A stretch of 64,000 bases of DNA from Mesorhizobium sp. ES1-4 (GCF_020164745.1 NZ_JAIUGV010000003.1:1-64000); one strand, 5' to 3'; positions 17,266 to 29,181 are shown, counted from the stretch's first letter. A program made the numbers and translations. Notes: a model not told the origin generated them from the letters alone.

Positions 17266-17332
17266 GAGCAGCTCTTTCGTCCGACGCAGTTCCCGCACGG
17301 AAAACCGCTCCGTAATTTTCCTGGAATAGCTG
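17266..17332. repeat. short interspersed palindromic repeat, diverged copy B
   Basis: Shares CTCTTT, an altered CAATTCC arm, CGGAAAACCGCT and TTTTCCTGGAAT in the same order and spacing as the copies at 10751 and 56528. It differs at several positions, including a weakened outer palindrome, so it appears to be an old copy. Confidence 0.6.
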
Positions 17333-17434
17333 AGAAAGAACAGGGACAGCGACGACGCGTCACCCTTTGCCTTTGGCGCAAAACGGACTATGAAACGGCT
17401 CAGCCAAGCCATCTGGAACGCGCCGGAGCCCGCC

Positions 17435-18412
17435 ATGACCGAAATCCTGCAGACCCCAAAGCTCGTCGTCGTCTTTGGCGGGTCGGGCTTTGTCGGCCGC
17501 CATGTCGTGCGGGCGCTTGCCAAGCGCGGCTACCGCATCCGGGTCCCCTGCCGGCGGCCCGATCTTGCCGGCCATCTGCAGCCACTCGGCAATGTCGGCC
17601 AGATCCAGCCGGTGCAGGCCAATGTGCGCGTACGCTGGTCGGTCGACCGCGCTGTGCCAGGTGCCGACCACGTCGTCAATCTCGTCGCCATCCTGCATGA
17701 GAGCGGCCGGCAGAAATTCTCCGCCGTGCACGAGTTCGGCGCCCGCGCCGTTGCCGAGGCCGCGCGCTCGGTTGGCGCCGGATTCACACATATTTCGGCG
17801 CTTGGCGCCGATGCGAACTCCGAATCGGACTATGCGCGCACCAAGGAACTTGGCGAGCAGGCCGTGCTGGAGACGATCAACAATGCCGTGATCTTCCGTC
17901 CCTCGATCATCTTCGGACCGGAAGACAGTTTCTTCAACCGCTTCGCCAGTATGGCGCGCTATTCGCCGGTGCTGCCGCTGATCGGCGGCGGCCAGACCAA
18001 GTTCCAGCCAGTCTATGTCGGCGACGTCGCCGAAGCCGTGGCGCGTTCGGTCGACGGCAAGATCGATGGCGGCCAGGTCTACGAGCTTGGCGGCCCTGCG
18101 GTGCTCACCTTCAAGGAGTGCATGCAGGAACTGCTCACCGTGATCGAGCGCAAGCGCCTGCTGGTGCCGGTGCCGTGGTGGTTGGCGAACATCCAGGCCT
18201 CGATCCTCGGATTGTTGCCCAATCCGCTGCTGACCAAGGACCAGGTGATGCAGTTGCGCGAGCACAACGTCGTTTCGGACGAAGCCGTCAAGGCCAACCG
18301 GACACTGGTGGGGCTCGGCATCCAGCCACAATCGATCGCGACGATCCTGCCCAGCTATCTCTGGCGCTTCCGCGCCGCCGGCCAATTCCAGCAGCGCAAG
18401 CCCGCAGTATAA
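17435..18412 (+). CDS. complex I NDUFA9 subunit family / NAD(P)-dependent epimerase-like protein
   Basis: Extended-SDR Rossmann protein of 325 residues similar to the NDUFA9 accessory subunit of respiratory complex I and to NAD-dependent epimerases. The nucleotide motif is VFGGSGFVGRH near residue 12, and SDYARTKELGE supplies the Tyr/Lys pair. The C-terminal part (FQPVYVGDVAEAV, then a helical segment) matches the NDUFA9 group. ATG 17435 was preferred over ATG 17390 because it has GGAG upstream and leaves a short N-terminus before the Rossmann strand. It converges with the P450 gene nine bases away. Confidence 0.88.
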   Translation: MTEILQTPKLVVVFGGSGFVGRHVVRALAKRGYRIRVPCRRPDLAGHLQPLGNVGQIQPVQANVRVRWSVDRAVPGADHVVNLVAILHESGRQKFSAVHEFGARAVAEAARSVGAGFTHISALGADANSESDYARTKELGEQAVLETINNAVIFRPSIIFGPEDSFFNRFASMARYSPVLPLIGGGQTKFQPVYVGDVAEAVARSVDGKIDGGQVYELGGPAVLTFKECMQELLTVIERKRLLVPVPWWLANIQASILGLLPNPLLTKDQVMQLREHNVVSDEAVKANRTLVGLGIQPQSIATILPSYLWRFRAAGQFQQRKPAV

Positions 18413-18421
18413 TCCCAGCCC

Positions 18422-19795
18422 TCAACGACGGCGAGGCGTGACCCGCATCGGCAATCCGCCTTGCGGCTGCGTGGTCAATTTCTGCACCGGCCAGGGCTTT
18501 GTTTCAGCCGTCGTGTCGAAGCGGAAGCGTGACAAAAGGATGGCGAGCGCGATGATCGCCTCCTGCATGGCGAAGCTGGCGCCAATGCAGACGCGCGGAC
18601 CGGCGCCGAAGGGCAGATACTGGAACCGGTCGATTTTTTCGCGGTTTCCCGGGTGGAAGCGTTCGGGCAGGAAGGCGTCAGGCTTGTCCCACAGCTTCCT
18701 GTGGCGGTGAACGACCCACGGCATCACCAGCACGGCGGCGTGCTTGGGAATGTAGAGATCCTTCCACATTTCCGGCACGATCGGCTCGCGATTGATCGAC
18801 GGCGCCGGCGGGTAGAGCCGAAGCGCCTCGTCGAAGGCGGCGCGAGTCAGTGGCATGGCGTCGAGCCATTTCGTTGGATCCGGCTCGCGCGCCAGAACCT
18901 GCTCGATTTCCTGTTCGACCCGGTCGCGCTCCCAGGGCGATTCGGCGAGGCAATAAATCGTCCAGCCGAGCGCACGCGCCGTGGTCTCGTGGCCGGCGCC
19001 GATGAAGGTGATGATGTTGTCCTCGACTTCCGGCCGCGTCAGCCCGTCGGGGCCTTCGGCCTTGAGCAGCAGCGTCAGGAAATCCTGCGGCACGGCATCG
19101 GGGTCACGCCTGAATGCTTGTTCGCGCATCTTGACCGTGTCGGTCACGATCTTGCGGAAATAGGCCATGGTCTTGCGGCCGCGGATGCGGGTCAGCCGTG
19201 GCAGCCAGTCGGGGGCGCGCAACAGGTCGAGCGGATCGACGCGGCCCATGGTCTCGAACAGGCGATCGATCTCATTGGCGAAACTGCCCGGCTCGCCTGC
19301 AATCTCCCCGGAAAACAGCGTCTCGGCCAGGATATCGTAGGTGAGCAGCGTCATGTCGTGGGCGATGTCCGAGGTGCCGCCCGACTCGTAACGGGTGACG
19401 AATTCCAGCGTGCGCTTCAGCATCGGCTGGGCAAAGCCGAAGATGTGTCGCGGCGTGAACACCGGCGCCATCGCCTTGCGCGACCGCTTCCACACCTCGC
19501 CCTCGGCGGTCAGCAGGCCATCGCGCAGGATCGGCCTCAGGATTTTCTGGCGCACCGTCGCCATCTTGTAGTTTTTGGCGTTGTCGACCAGCACATGGCG
19601 GATCAGGCCGGGATTATTGGCTATGACCAGCGGTCCGCCGGCTCCCTTGGCCGAGATCCAGGGTTCGTTGTAGGTCGGCTCGCCCCAGAGTTCGAGCGGA
19701 TTGCGATAGACGATGCGGATCATCTCCAGGGTCGAAGGCGGCGATGTGCGCGGCTTCGGAGCGGGAGGAACGAAGGGGGCGGGCTGACTATCCAT
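18422..19795 (-). CDS. cytochrome P450
   Basis: Soluble haem monooxygenase of 457 residues with no membrane anchor. The I-helix has AGHETTARAL, the K-helix has EALRLYPPAP (ExxR), and the haem loop is FGAGPRVCIG with the iron-ligating Cys near residue 403. These are complete, so the enzyme should be active. The overall look is that of class I bacterial P450s related to fatty-acid or terpenoid hydroxylases. No ferredoxin or ferredoxin reductase gene is adjacent, and the divergent neighbour is an FMN reductase. The substrate is unknown. Confidence 0.96.
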   Translation of the reverse strand: MDSQPAPFVPPAPKPRTSPPSTLEMIRIVYRNPLELWGEPTYNEPWISAKGAGGPLVIANNPGLIRHVLVDNAKNYKMATVRQKILRPILRDGLLTAEGEVWKRSRKAMAPVFTPRHIFGFAQPMLKRTLEFVTRYESGGTSDIAHDMTLLTYDILAETLFSGEIAGEPGSFANEIDRLFETMGRVDPLDLLRAPDWLPRLTRIRGRKTMAYFRKIVTDTVKMREQAFRRDPDAVPQDFLTLLLKAEGPDGLTRPEVEDNIITFIGAGHETTARALGWTIYCLAESPWERDRVEQEIEQVLAREPDPTKWLDAMPLTRAAFDEALRLYPPAPSINREPIVPEMWKDLYIPKHAAVLVMPWVVHRHRKLWDKPDAFLPERFHPGNREKIDRFQYLPFGAGPRVCIGASFAMQEAIIALAILLSRFRFDTTAETKPWPVQKLTTQPQGGLPMRVTPRRR

Positions 19796-20006
19796 AAAAG
19801 TGCTCCGCTATTCCTACCAATGTAGTGACCGGCACACCGGGCGTCCATGTGACCGAACGGCAGACCGAACCATGCCGGCAGGAACGTCAGGGAAGACAGT
19901 CTGTTTATCCCATTGTGGCCGTTCCGTCAGGCGACCGACCTTGTCCGCCGGAACGCCCTGTCGTAGTGACAGTCACCAACGGATACCGCCCGAAAAGGAG
20001 CCAGCC

Positions 20007-20576
20007 TTGAAGCACCAGTTGAACATCATCATCGGCAGCACGCGGCCGGGCCGCGCCGGTCCGGTTTTTGCCGCGTGGTTGCAGGCGTTCGCCCGCGAGC
20101 ACGGAAAATTCGAGCCGGTGCTGACCGATATCGCCGCCTTCGGTCTGCCGGTGCTGGACGAGCCGCATCATCCAAGGCTCGGCAACTATCAGAACGACCA
20201 CACCAAGGCCTGGTCGAAAGCGATCGACGCCGCCGACGCCTTCGTCTTCGTGGCGCCGGAATACAATTATTTCGCGGCGCCCGCGATCGTCAACGCGATC
20301 GACTATCTCGCCCGCGAATGGAAATACAAGCCCGCCGCCATCTTCAGCTATGGCGGCGTCTCCGGCGGCCTGCGCGCGGCGCAGGCGCTGAAGCCGCTGT
20401 TGACCGCGGTCGGGGTCATGCCGATCCCGGAAGGCGTCGCGCTGCCGCTGTACCAGAAGCTGCTCGACGAGAATGGCGCCTTCGATGCCGGCGAGCAGGT
20501 GCGGGGCGGGACCAAGACCATGCTGGACGAACTGTTGCGCTGGAGCGAAGCGCTGAAGCCGATGCGCGCGGGCTGA
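20007..20576 (+). CDS. NADPH-dependent FMN reductase family protein
   Basis: Flavodoxin-like oxidoreductase of 189 residues that reduces FMN or quinone-like acceptors with NAD(P)H. The phosphate-binding loop is GSTRPGRAG near residue 10 and the isoalloxazine-side motif is APEYNYFAAPAI. The start is TTG 20007, chosen because AAAGGAG lies six bases upstream and the protein begins directly with the first beta strand. The frame extends further upstream but without a supported start. The gene is divergent from the P450 gene, so it could supply reduced flavin or be unrelated. Confidence 0.9.
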   Translation: MKHQLNIIIGSTRPGRAGPVFAAWLQAFAREHGKFEPVLTDIAAFGLPVLDEPHHPRLGNYQNDHTKAWSKAIDAADAFVFVAPEYNYFAAPAIVNAIDYLAREWKYKPAAIFSYGGVSGGLRAAQALKPLLTAVGVMPIPEGVALPLYQKLLDENGAFDAGEQVRGGTKTMLDELLRWSEALKPMRAG

Positions 20577-23359
<2,783 letters not shown>

Positions 23360-23367
23360 CCGACGGC

Positions 23368-23397
23368 AAATTGGCGCCCCGTGGCGCACCAATTTGT
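23368..23397 (+). terminator. stem-loop after gyrB, weak terminator candidate
   Basis: AAATTGG-CGCC pairs with GGCG-(CA)-CCAATTT around a CCGT loop, with a two-base bulge, directly after the gyrB stop. Only GTTCC follows, so termination would be weak or rho-assisted. Confidence 0.4.
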
Positions 23398-23498
23398 TCC
23401 ATTGTCGGCAAACAAAATCATTTCAAGTTCCGCCGGAACAGAAGTCCCTGTGAGACATTGTGAAGCCATCGATCACAATTTCTTGCAAGGAGACCTCT

Positions 23499-23576
23499 AT
23501 GGGACGCGGCATTTTGCTTTGGTTGCTCGGCATTCCGATTCCAATCATCATTCTCATCATGTTGTTCGTACGGTAG
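23499..23576 (+). CDS. 25-residue hydrophobic membrane microprotein
   Basis: A very small frame encoding MGRGILLWLLGIPIPIIILI followed by MLFVR. It is one predicted membrane helix with a basic start and basic end. A strong ribosome-binding site (AAGGAG, seven bases before ATG) supports translation. It ends nine bases before the next gene, so the two are probably one transcript. I cannot assign a family. Similar tiny hydrophobic proteins are found in rhizobia with unknown roles. Confidence 0.6.
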   Translation: MGRGILLWLLGIPIPIIILIMLFVR

Positions 23577-23585
23577 GGGGCCTCG

Positions 23586-24503
23586 ATGCAGTCCACCCTA
23601 TCGGCTGTTGACGTCTCCGCTTCGGCGGAATCATCCGCCACCGCTGTCAGTTGGGGACCGATCATTGCCGGGGCCTTCGCGGCCTCGACGTTGACGTTCA
23701 TCCTCATGCTGCTCGGTTCAGGCCTTGGCCTGAGCATGGTTTCACCCTGGTCGGGCTCTAGTGCGTCGATCACCACCTTCGCGGTTTCCACCGCAGTCTG
23801 GCTGGTAATCGTGCAATGGCTGTCGTCTGGTGTAGGCGGCTACCTTGCGGGCCGGTTGCGGACCAAATGGGTGGGCATCCACACCGACGAGGTCTATTTC
23901 CGTGACACCGCGCACGGCTTTCTCGCCTGGGCACTGGCCACCTTGCTGGTCGCGGGTGTGCTTGGCTCGGCGCTGTCCGCCGCGATTGGTTCAGGTGTAC
24001 AGGCGGCGTCCACGGTAGCCTCGGGAGCCGCCATGGGTGCGTCCGCCGGGACCTCGGCCAACGCCAGCGGCGCATCGATCGACAACGCGACCTCCTATCT
24101 GGTGGATTCGCTGTTCAGGCCGGCCGATCCGGCCAAGCTTGCGACCGCCAATCCGGCCGACCAAGCCGCTGCCGCCGGGCAGGCCTCGCGCATCCTGATC
24201 GCCGGCGCCGTCGCCGGCGAGGTCTCCCCGGAAGACAAGACCTACCTGGCGCAATTGGTCGCGGCGCGCACCGGGCTTTCCGAGGCCGATGCCAAGGCGC
24301 GTGTCGACACCGTCCTGGCGAAGGCACAGGACGCGAAGGCCAAGGCAAAGCAGGCGGCCGACACGGCGAGGAAGGCAAGCGCCACCTTCGCGCTGCTCGG
24401 TGCCCTGTCTCTGGCCATCGGCGCCTTTATCGCCAGCGCCGCCGCGGCGCTCGGCGGCAGGCAGCGAGATGAAGAGGAAGCGGTCTTCCTCACCAGCCGC
24501 TGA
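23586..24503 (+). CDS. integral membrane protein of unknown function
   Basis: A 305-residue protein with a short variable N-terminus. Hydrophobic segments lie at about residues 28-50 (IIAGAFAASTLTFILMLLGS), 60-80, 108-135 and 265-290. Between them is a long Ala-rich, partly helical region (about 140-255) rich in DAKAKAKQAADTARK-type sequence that may form a coiled coil outside the membrane. No catalytic motif is visible. It follows the 25-residue protein and ends at a strong terminator. The pattern resembles hypothetical rhizobial envelope proteins. Confidence 0.8.
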   Translation: MQSTLSAVDVSASAESSATAVSWGPIIAGAFAASTLTFILMLLGSGLGLSMVSPWSGSSASITTFAVSTAVWLVIVQWLSSGVGGYLAGRLRTKWVGIHTDEVYFRDTAHGFLAWALATLLVAGVLGSALSAAIGSGVQAASTVASGAAMGASAGTSANASGASIDNATSYLVDSLFRPADPAKLATANPADQAAAAGQASRILIAGAVAGEVSPEDKTYLAQLVAARTGLSEADAKARVDTVLAKAQDAKAKAKQAADTARKASATFALLGALSLAIGAFIASAAAALGGRQRDEEEAVFLTSR

Positions 24504-24529
24504 CCTGCGCCCGACCCTCAGACATGAAG

Positions 24530-24556
24530 AAGCCCAGCATCGAGCTGGGCTTTTTT
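24530..24556 (+). terminator. rho-independent terminator, convergent region
   Basis: AAGCCCAGC and GCTGGGCTT form a 9-bp stem around ATCGA and run into TTTTTT (24551-24556). It lies between the membrane-protein gene and the converging pntB. Confidence 0.93.
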
Positions 24557-24584
24557 CATGCGTCGAGTTGCGGATCCGGCCGGA

Positions 24585-25982
24585 TCAGTGGTCCATGGCC
24601 TTGACGATTTCCTCGGTCATCTTCTTGGCGTCGCCGAGCAGCATCATGGTGCCGTCCTTGTAGAACAGCGTGTTGTCGATGCCGGCATAGCCGGAACCGA
24701 GGGAACGCTTGACGAACAGGCAGGTGCGGGCCTTGTCGACGTCGAGGATAGGCATGCCATAAATGGGCGACGACTTGTCGTCGCGGGCCGAAGGGTTGGT
24801 GACGTCATTGGCGCCGATGACATAGGCGACATCGGCCTGCGCGAATTCCGAATTGATGTCCTCGAGTTCGAACACCTCGTCGTAGGGGACGTTCGCTTCG
24901 GCGAGCAGAACATTCATGTGGCCAGGCATACGGCCGGCAACGGGGTGGATGGCGTATTTCACATCGACGCCGTTGGCCTTGAGCTTGTCGGCCATTTCGC
25001 GCAACGCGTGCTGCGCCTGGGCGACCGCCATGCCGTATCCCGGCACGATGATGACTTTCTGTGCGTTCATCATCAGGTAGGCGGCGTCGTCAGCCGAACC
25101 CTGCTTGACGGTGCGCTCGATGCCGTCGTCGGCCGCAGCCGCGGTCTCGCCGCCGAAGCCCCCGAGAATGACCGAGATGAAGCTTCGGTTCATGCCCTTG
25201 CACATGATGTAGGACAGGATGGCACCGGACGAGCCAACCAGCGCGCCGGTGATGATCAGCGCCAGATTGCCGAGCGTGAAGCCAAGGGCAGCAGCCGCCC
25301 AGCCGGAATAGGAGTTGAGCATCGAGACGACGACAGGCATGTCGGCGCCGCCGATCGGGATGATCAGGAGCACGCCAAGCAGCAGCGAGGCAGCGACGAT
25401 CAGCCAGAACACCAGCTTGGCCTCGGTGGTGACCAGAAGCACGATCAGCACGATCAATGCGATACCGAGTGCGGCGTTGATGACATGGCGGCCGCCGATC
25501 ATGATCGGCTTGCCCGACATGCGGCCATCAAGTTTCAAGAAGGCGATGACCGAACCGGTGAAGGTGATGGCGCCGATGGCAACGCCAAGGCTCATCTCAA
25601 TGAGCGCCTGGGCGTGGATGTCGCCCGCCGTGCCGATGCCGAAGCTTTCCGGCGCGTAGATGGCGGCGGCGGCCACCATGACGGCGGCAAGGCCGACCAG
25701 CGAGTGGAAGGCCGCGACCAGTTGCGGCATCGAGGTCATGGCGATGCGGCGCGCGGTGACGGCGCCGACCAAGCCGCCAATCGCGAGGCCGAGCACGATC
25801 AGGCCAAAGCGGCCGGCGCTGGGGGTCGCCAGCGCCAGCGTGGTGGCGATGGCGATGCCCATGCCGACCATGCCGTAGAGATTGCCCTGACGGCTGGTGG
25901 TCGGGTGCGACAGGCCGCGCAACGCCATGATGAACAGGACGCCGGACACCAGATAGAGGAAGGAAGCGAGATTGACGGTCAC
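24585..25982 (-). CDS. pntB: NAD(P) transhydrogenase subunit beta
   Basis: Membrane subunit carrying the NADP(H)-binding domain III of the proton-translocating transhydrogenase, which makes NADPH from NADH and NADP using the proton gradient. It has 465 residues: eight to nine hydrophobic helices in the first 60 percent, then the soluble domain with VIIVPGYGMAVAQAQHA, the NADP-binding signature, and GANDVTNPSARDD. GTG 25982 was chosen since it starts MTVNLASFLYLVSG and lies one base after the pntAB stop. A longer frame upstream reads through pntAB out of frame. Confidence 0.97.
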   Translation of the reverse strand: MTVNLASFLYLVSGVLFIMALRGLSHPTTSRQGNLYGMVGMGIAIATTLALATPSAGRFGLIVLGLAIGGLVGAVTARRIAMTSMPQLVAAFHSLVGLAAVMVAAAAIYAPESFGIGTAGDIHAQALIEMSLGVAIGAITFTGSVIAFLKLDGRMSGKPIMIGGRHVINAALGIALIVLIVLLVTTEAKLVFWLIVAASLLLGVLLIIPIGGADMPVVVSMLNSYSGWAAAALGFTLGNLALIITGALVGSSGAILSYIMCKGMNRSFISVILGGFGGETAAAADDGIERTVKQGSADDAAYLMMNAQKVIIVPGYGMAVAQAQHALREMADKLKANGVDVKYAIHPVAGRMPGHMNVLLAEANVPYDEVFELEDINSEFAQADVAYVIGANDVTNPSARDDKSSPIYGMPILDVDKARTCLFVKRSLGSGYAGIDNTLFYKDGTMMLLGDAKKMTEEIVKAMDH

Positions 25983-25983
25983 G

Positions 25984-26409
25984 TCACTTGTCCTTCTTCT
26001 TGTACATGGCCAGCATGCGCTGGGTGACGAGGAAGCCGCCGAAGATGTTGACCGAGACCAGCACCAGCGCGACGAAGCCGAAGCCGGCTGCAACGCCGGA
26101 AGCCGCGATGCCGACGGCGAGCAGCGCGCCGACGACGATGACGGACGAGATGGCGTTGGTGACGGCCATCAGCGGCGTGTGCAAGGCAGGGGTCACCGAC
26201 CAGACGACGTAGTAGCCGACGAAGATCGCCAGCACGAAAATCGCGAAACGAAAGACGAAGGGATCGATGGCGCCCCCCGACAGCGCGTGCGCGGCATCGC
26301 CGGCGGCGTCGGCACCGCCTGGGGCATTGGCCAGGTTCTGCACCGCGAGCCGAACGGCAGCGCTTGCCTGGTCGAGCTGATCAAGGGCTTTCTGCAAGGT
26401 CTGGTCCAT
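25984..26409 (-). CDS. pntAB: NAD(P) transhydrogenase subunit alpha part 2 (membrane part)
   Basis: Small membrane part of the split alpha subunit, 141 residues. A helical N-terminal stretch of about 50 residues is followed by three or four membrane helices ([37 protein letters not shown]; the [16 protein letters not shown] end). It supplies part of the proton channel. ATG 26409 overlaps the stop of pntAA (TGATG). A GTG at 26412 adds one residue. The three-gene split is usual in alphaproteobacteria. Confidence 0.95.
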   Translation of the reverse strand: MDQTLQKALDQLDQASAAVRLAVQNLANAPGGADAAGDAAHALSGGAIDPFVFRFAIFVLAIFVGYYVVWSVTPALHTPLMAVTNAISSVIVVGALLAVGIAASGVAAGFGFVALVLVSVNIFGGFLVTQRMLAMYKKKDK

Positions 26410-27683
26410 CACGCGGTCCCTTTCGGCTTCGGCGAGGCTGACTTGGATGCGGCGGCCTTCCTGGGCGCGGACTTCTTGGGCGCAGCCGCGGCATCGGCGA
26501 CCATGGTCGTGGCCGGGATCGCCGCCGGCTCGACATATGGCTGCTGGTCAGCCTTGGCGAAGGCCGGATGAACAACCTTGCCGCCATCAGTCAGCATCGT
26601 TGCCTTGACCAGATCGTCATCGCGGTTGATGGCCAGCGTCTTGGCGGCCTTGTCGACCAGCGTCTCGAGGAAGGCGAACAGGTTTTTGGCATAAAGCAGC
26701 GAGGCCGATGCCGCGACGCGGCCGGGCACATTGAGGTGGCCGACGATCTTCACATTGTTGGCGGTGGTGACAACCTTGCCGGCTTCAGCACCCTCGACAT
26801 TGCCGCCGCGCTCGACAGCGAGGTCGACGATCACCGAGCCCGGTTTCATCGAGGCGACCATTGCCGCCGAGACCAGCTTCGGCGCCGGCCGGCCGGGGAT
26901 CAGCGCCGTGGTGATGACGATGTCCTGCTTGGCGATGTGCTCGGCGGTGAGTGCCGCCTGTTTGGCCTGATATTCCTTCGACATTTCCTTTGCGTAGCCG
27001 CCTGCCGTTTCGGCGGCCTTGAACTCCTCGTCCTCGACCGCCAGGAATTTCGCACCAAGCGAAGCGACCTGTTCCTTGGCGGCGGGGCGAACATCGGTGG
27101 CGGTGACGACCGCGCCGAGACGGCGCGCCGTGGCGATCGCCTGCAGGCCGGCGACGCCGACGCCCATGATGAAGACCTTGGCGGCGGGAACGGTGCCAGC
27201 CGCCGTCATCATCATCGGCAATGCACGATCATATTCCGAGGCGCCGTCGATGACCGCCTGGTATCCGGCAAGGTTGGCCTGCGAGGACAGGACGTCCATC
27301 GATTGTGCGCGGGTGATGCGCGGCATGAACTCCATCGAGAACGCGGTGACACCCGCCTTGGCCAACGCCGCGACCGCCGCATCGTTGCCGTAGGGGTCCA
27401 TGATGGCGATCACCGCGGCGCCGGCTTTGTAACTCTTCAGCTCGGCATCCGTTGGCCGGCGAACCTTCAGCACGACATCGGCCTTGGCTGCATCCGAAGC
27501 CTTGCCGATGGCGGCACCTGCCTTGGCAAACTCTTCGTCCGGGATACGCGACCTTGTGCCGGCACCAGCTTCGACGACCACGTCGAAGCCCAGGCCCGCC
27601 AGCCGCTTTACCGTGTCGGGCGATGCCGCGACACGCGGCTCGTTCGCGTCAAGCTCACGAGGGATGAAAACCGTCTGTCCCAC
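26409..27683 (-). CDS. pntAA: NAD(P) transhydrogenase subunit alpha part 1 with basic C-terminal tail
   Basis: Soluble NAD(H)-binding domain I of the proton-translocating transhydrogenase, 424 residues. Its features are the alanine dehydrogenase-like start [16 protein letters not shown], the segment [12 protein letters not shown], the Rossmann motif [18 protein letters not shown] and GRPAPKLVS. The core ends near residue 385. The last 40 residues are a low-complexity Ala, Lys, Ser and Pro tail ([15 protein letters not shown]) not needed for the fold. It is first in the pntAA-pntAB-pntB operon, with a subunit IV gene of the aa3 oxidase just upstream. Confidence 0.96.
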   Translation of the reverse strand: MGQTVFIPRELDANEPRVAASPDTVKRLAGLGFDVVVEAGAGTRSRIPDEEFAKAGAAIGKASDAAKADVVLKVRRPTDAELKSYKAGAAVIAIMDPYGNDAAVAALAKAGVTAFSMEFMPRITRAQSMDVLSSQANLAGYQAVIDGASEYDRALPMMMTAAGTVPAAKVFIMGVGVAGLQAIATARRLGAVVTATDVRPAAKEQVASLGAKFLAVEDEEFKAAETAGGYAKEMSKEYQAKQAALTAEHIAKQDIVITTALIPGRPAPKLVSAAMVASMKPGSVIVDLAVERGGNVEGAEAGKVVTTANNVKIVGHLNVPGRVAASASLLYAKNLFAFLETLVDKAAKTLAINRDDDLVKATMLTDGGKVVHPAFAKADQQPYVEPAAIPATTMVADAAAAPKKSAPRKAAASKSASPKPKGTA

Positions 27684-27769
27684 CGCATGATCCTTTCGGC
27701 TGGAACCTGTCTGCGCGAAGTCTCGACCGGGATGCCCGGCGACGTCAACCGCAGGAGGGTTTGGAAGGT

Positions 27770-27994
27770 TTACCGCAGAATGAAGGCGCCGACGGCCAGA
27801 ATAAGCACGAACAGGATCAACGCGGAGAAGAACCCTCCCGCGAAGAATCCGAAAGCCATGGCTATGAGGAGAGCGCCGCAGAAGAGCGAGCCATATTTGG
27901 CAAGCGCCAGAAATCCCGCATAGGTGCGGTCATGCTCGGCATAGTCCATCTTCGCGCCCAGTTCTACAGGACCGGTCGGCGTGTGCTCAGCCAT
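27770..27994 (-). CDS. aa3-type cytochrome c oxidase subunit IV
   Basis: Small accessory subunit (74 residues) of the alphaproteobacterial aa3 cytochrome oxidase. A soluble N-terminus with MDYAEHDRTYAGFL, the family signature, is followed by two adjacent hydrophobic stretches that end the protein (SLFCGALLIAMAFGFF; FSALILFVLILAVGAFIL). ATG 27994 was preferred over a start at 28027, because GGGG precedes it and the family begins at MAEH. It is 86 bases upstream of pntAA on the same strand, a common rhizobial arrangement linking two membrane energy systems. Confidence 0.92.
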   Translation of the reverse strand: MAEHTPTGPVELGAKMDYAEHDRTYAGFLALAKYGSLFCGALLIAMAFGFFAGGFFSALILFVLILAVGAFILR

Positions 27995-28159
27995 AGGAAT
28001 ACCCCTTCGAAGACATCTTTCAGGCACATACCGAAAAGCCGGGCGGAGAGCAATGGCGGTATTGCCGCATCGCAGCCGACAACTGCCTCAAGGGAAAATT
28101 GAAACTGGCCGCCGATGCCAGGCAATCCGTGGCCTTGCGCCAAGCTTGCCCCGGCTGTC

Positions 28160-28309
28160 TCAGCCGGCCAGATGCGGGAACAAGCCCAGCAGTCCAACGA
28201 CAATCAGATAGAGCGCGACGATGTAGTTCAGCAGCCGCGGCATGATGAGGATCAGCACACCGGCTATCAGCGAGATGAGCGGCGTGAGCGCGAGCGAGTG
28301 GATGGTCAT
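28160..28309 (-). CDS. DUF3096 family small membrane protein
   Basis: A 49-residue protein, MTIHSLALTPLISLIAGVLI continuing into LIMPRLLNYIVALYLIVVG and a short hydrophobic end. The sequence fits DUF3096: two membrane helices with a Pro-Arg turn between them. AGGAG lies seven bases before ATG 28309, which strongly supports translation. The function of the family is unknown. It stands alone between the aa3 subunit IV and FeeM-like genes. Confidence 0.85.
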   Translation of the reverse strand: MTIHSLALTPLISLIAGVLILIMPRLLNYIVALYLIVVGLLGLFPHLAG

Positions 28310-28413
28310 GTCGGTCTCCTTTTGATGGGCGCGCCAGGGTGGTGTCGTCCAGAACGCCGAAGTGGCCCGAAAGCTCCGGAGTGCTCACGCCAAATTGCGC
28401 AGGTTTGTCGGTC

Positions 28414-29181
28414 TTAGGCTGCTTCGCGAAAATATTTGGCGGTGGGTAGGATGGTGAGCGGCGCGAGCTCACCGGCTGGCACCTTGGCAAACAGCATGCG
28501 CCGCTCCAGTGCCGTCGACTGGAAGAAGGGGAACCGCTGAAGCGTCGGCTCCATGTTCTGCTCGCAAATGGATTCATAGAAGTAGATCGGCATGGTGAAG
28601 GGCGGATAGAGGCGAGGTTCGCCGACCTGCACCGATCCGAAGATGCGATGGTAGAACGCCATGTGCTCCTCGCGAATCATCGAAATGCAGCTGGTGGCTT
28701 TGAAGAAAGTGTTGGCGATGACAGCGAGCCGCAGCGTGACAAAGGGCAGCGCGCGGTGGACCGACGACATTTGCGGGTCGATCGCCAGACGGCTCGGATC
28801 GATGAAGGTTTCGCCGCGCGCCAGCCGCAATAGCAGCCTATCGCCGAATACGGTCATGATCGGCGCTTCCGGGGTCGCGCGGCTCAGGTGATGGAGCCTG
28901 ACGGTGCTGACGAGTTCGCCATCCATGAAGACGCCGAAACAGTAGCAGTTGCGCGCTTCGTCAAGGTGATCGGCGAGCTTCTGTTCGACAATGGTGTCGA
29001 GCAGGCCGTGCGTGTGAAAGGCCTTGTAGCGCAGCCGGTAGACCGCTTCGAGATCCTCGCCGCTTTCGCAGCGCCGGTATTCGATGCGCTCCAGTACATC
29101 CAGCACATTGCGTGCAAACGACGAGAGAGGCTCAGGTTTGACCGCCGAGCCCGAAGACTGACCTGACTGATGCGTGTCCAT
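28414..29181 (-). CDS. N-acyl amino acid synthase FeeM-like (GNAT/autoinducer-synthase-like)
   Basis: A 255-residue protein of the FeeM family, which joins acyl groups from acyl carrier protein to amino acids or related amines; the fold is shared with LuxI-type synthases and GNAT enzymes. Visible family segments are AVYRLRYKAFHTHGLL, the ELVSTVRLHHLS strand and the FIDPSRLAIDP turn followed by an FVTLRLAVIAN helix. The start ATG 29181 has GAGGGG upstream. A frame extending to 29304 lacks support and runs through the regulatory region. A perfect CtrA-type site lies about 100 bases upstream. The product could be a signal or membrane lipid. Confidence 0.85.
   Translation of the reverse strand: MDTHQSGQSSGSAVKPEPLSSFARNVLDVLERIEYRRCESGEDLEAVYRLRYKAFHTHGLLDTIVEQKLADHLDEARNCYCFGVFMDGELVSTVRLHHLSRATPEAPIMTVFGDRLLLRLARGETFIDPSRLAIDPQMSSVHRALPFVTLRLAVIANTFFKATSCISMIREEHMAFYHRIFGSVQVGEPRLYPPFTMPIYFYESICEQNMEPTLQRFPFFQSTALERRMLFAKVPAGELAPLTILPTAKYFREAA

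Larger units (their letters stand above)
16984..17434. other. intergenic region with terminator and repeat, no gene seen
   Basis: About 450 bases between the Ldh-family gene and the NDUFA9-like gene. The first 200 bases carry no open frame I would call a gene. They end in a strong terminator at 17191-17212, and a diverged interspersed repeat follows at 17266-17332. The distance of the terminator from the previous stop codon leaves room for a small RNA, but no known family was recognised. Confidence 0.5.

Noticed and set aside
24558..26027. 489-codon plus-strand frame opposite pntB
   Set aside because: High-GC antisense shadow with His/Asp/Arg-rich low-complexity product; pntB is conclusive on the other strand.
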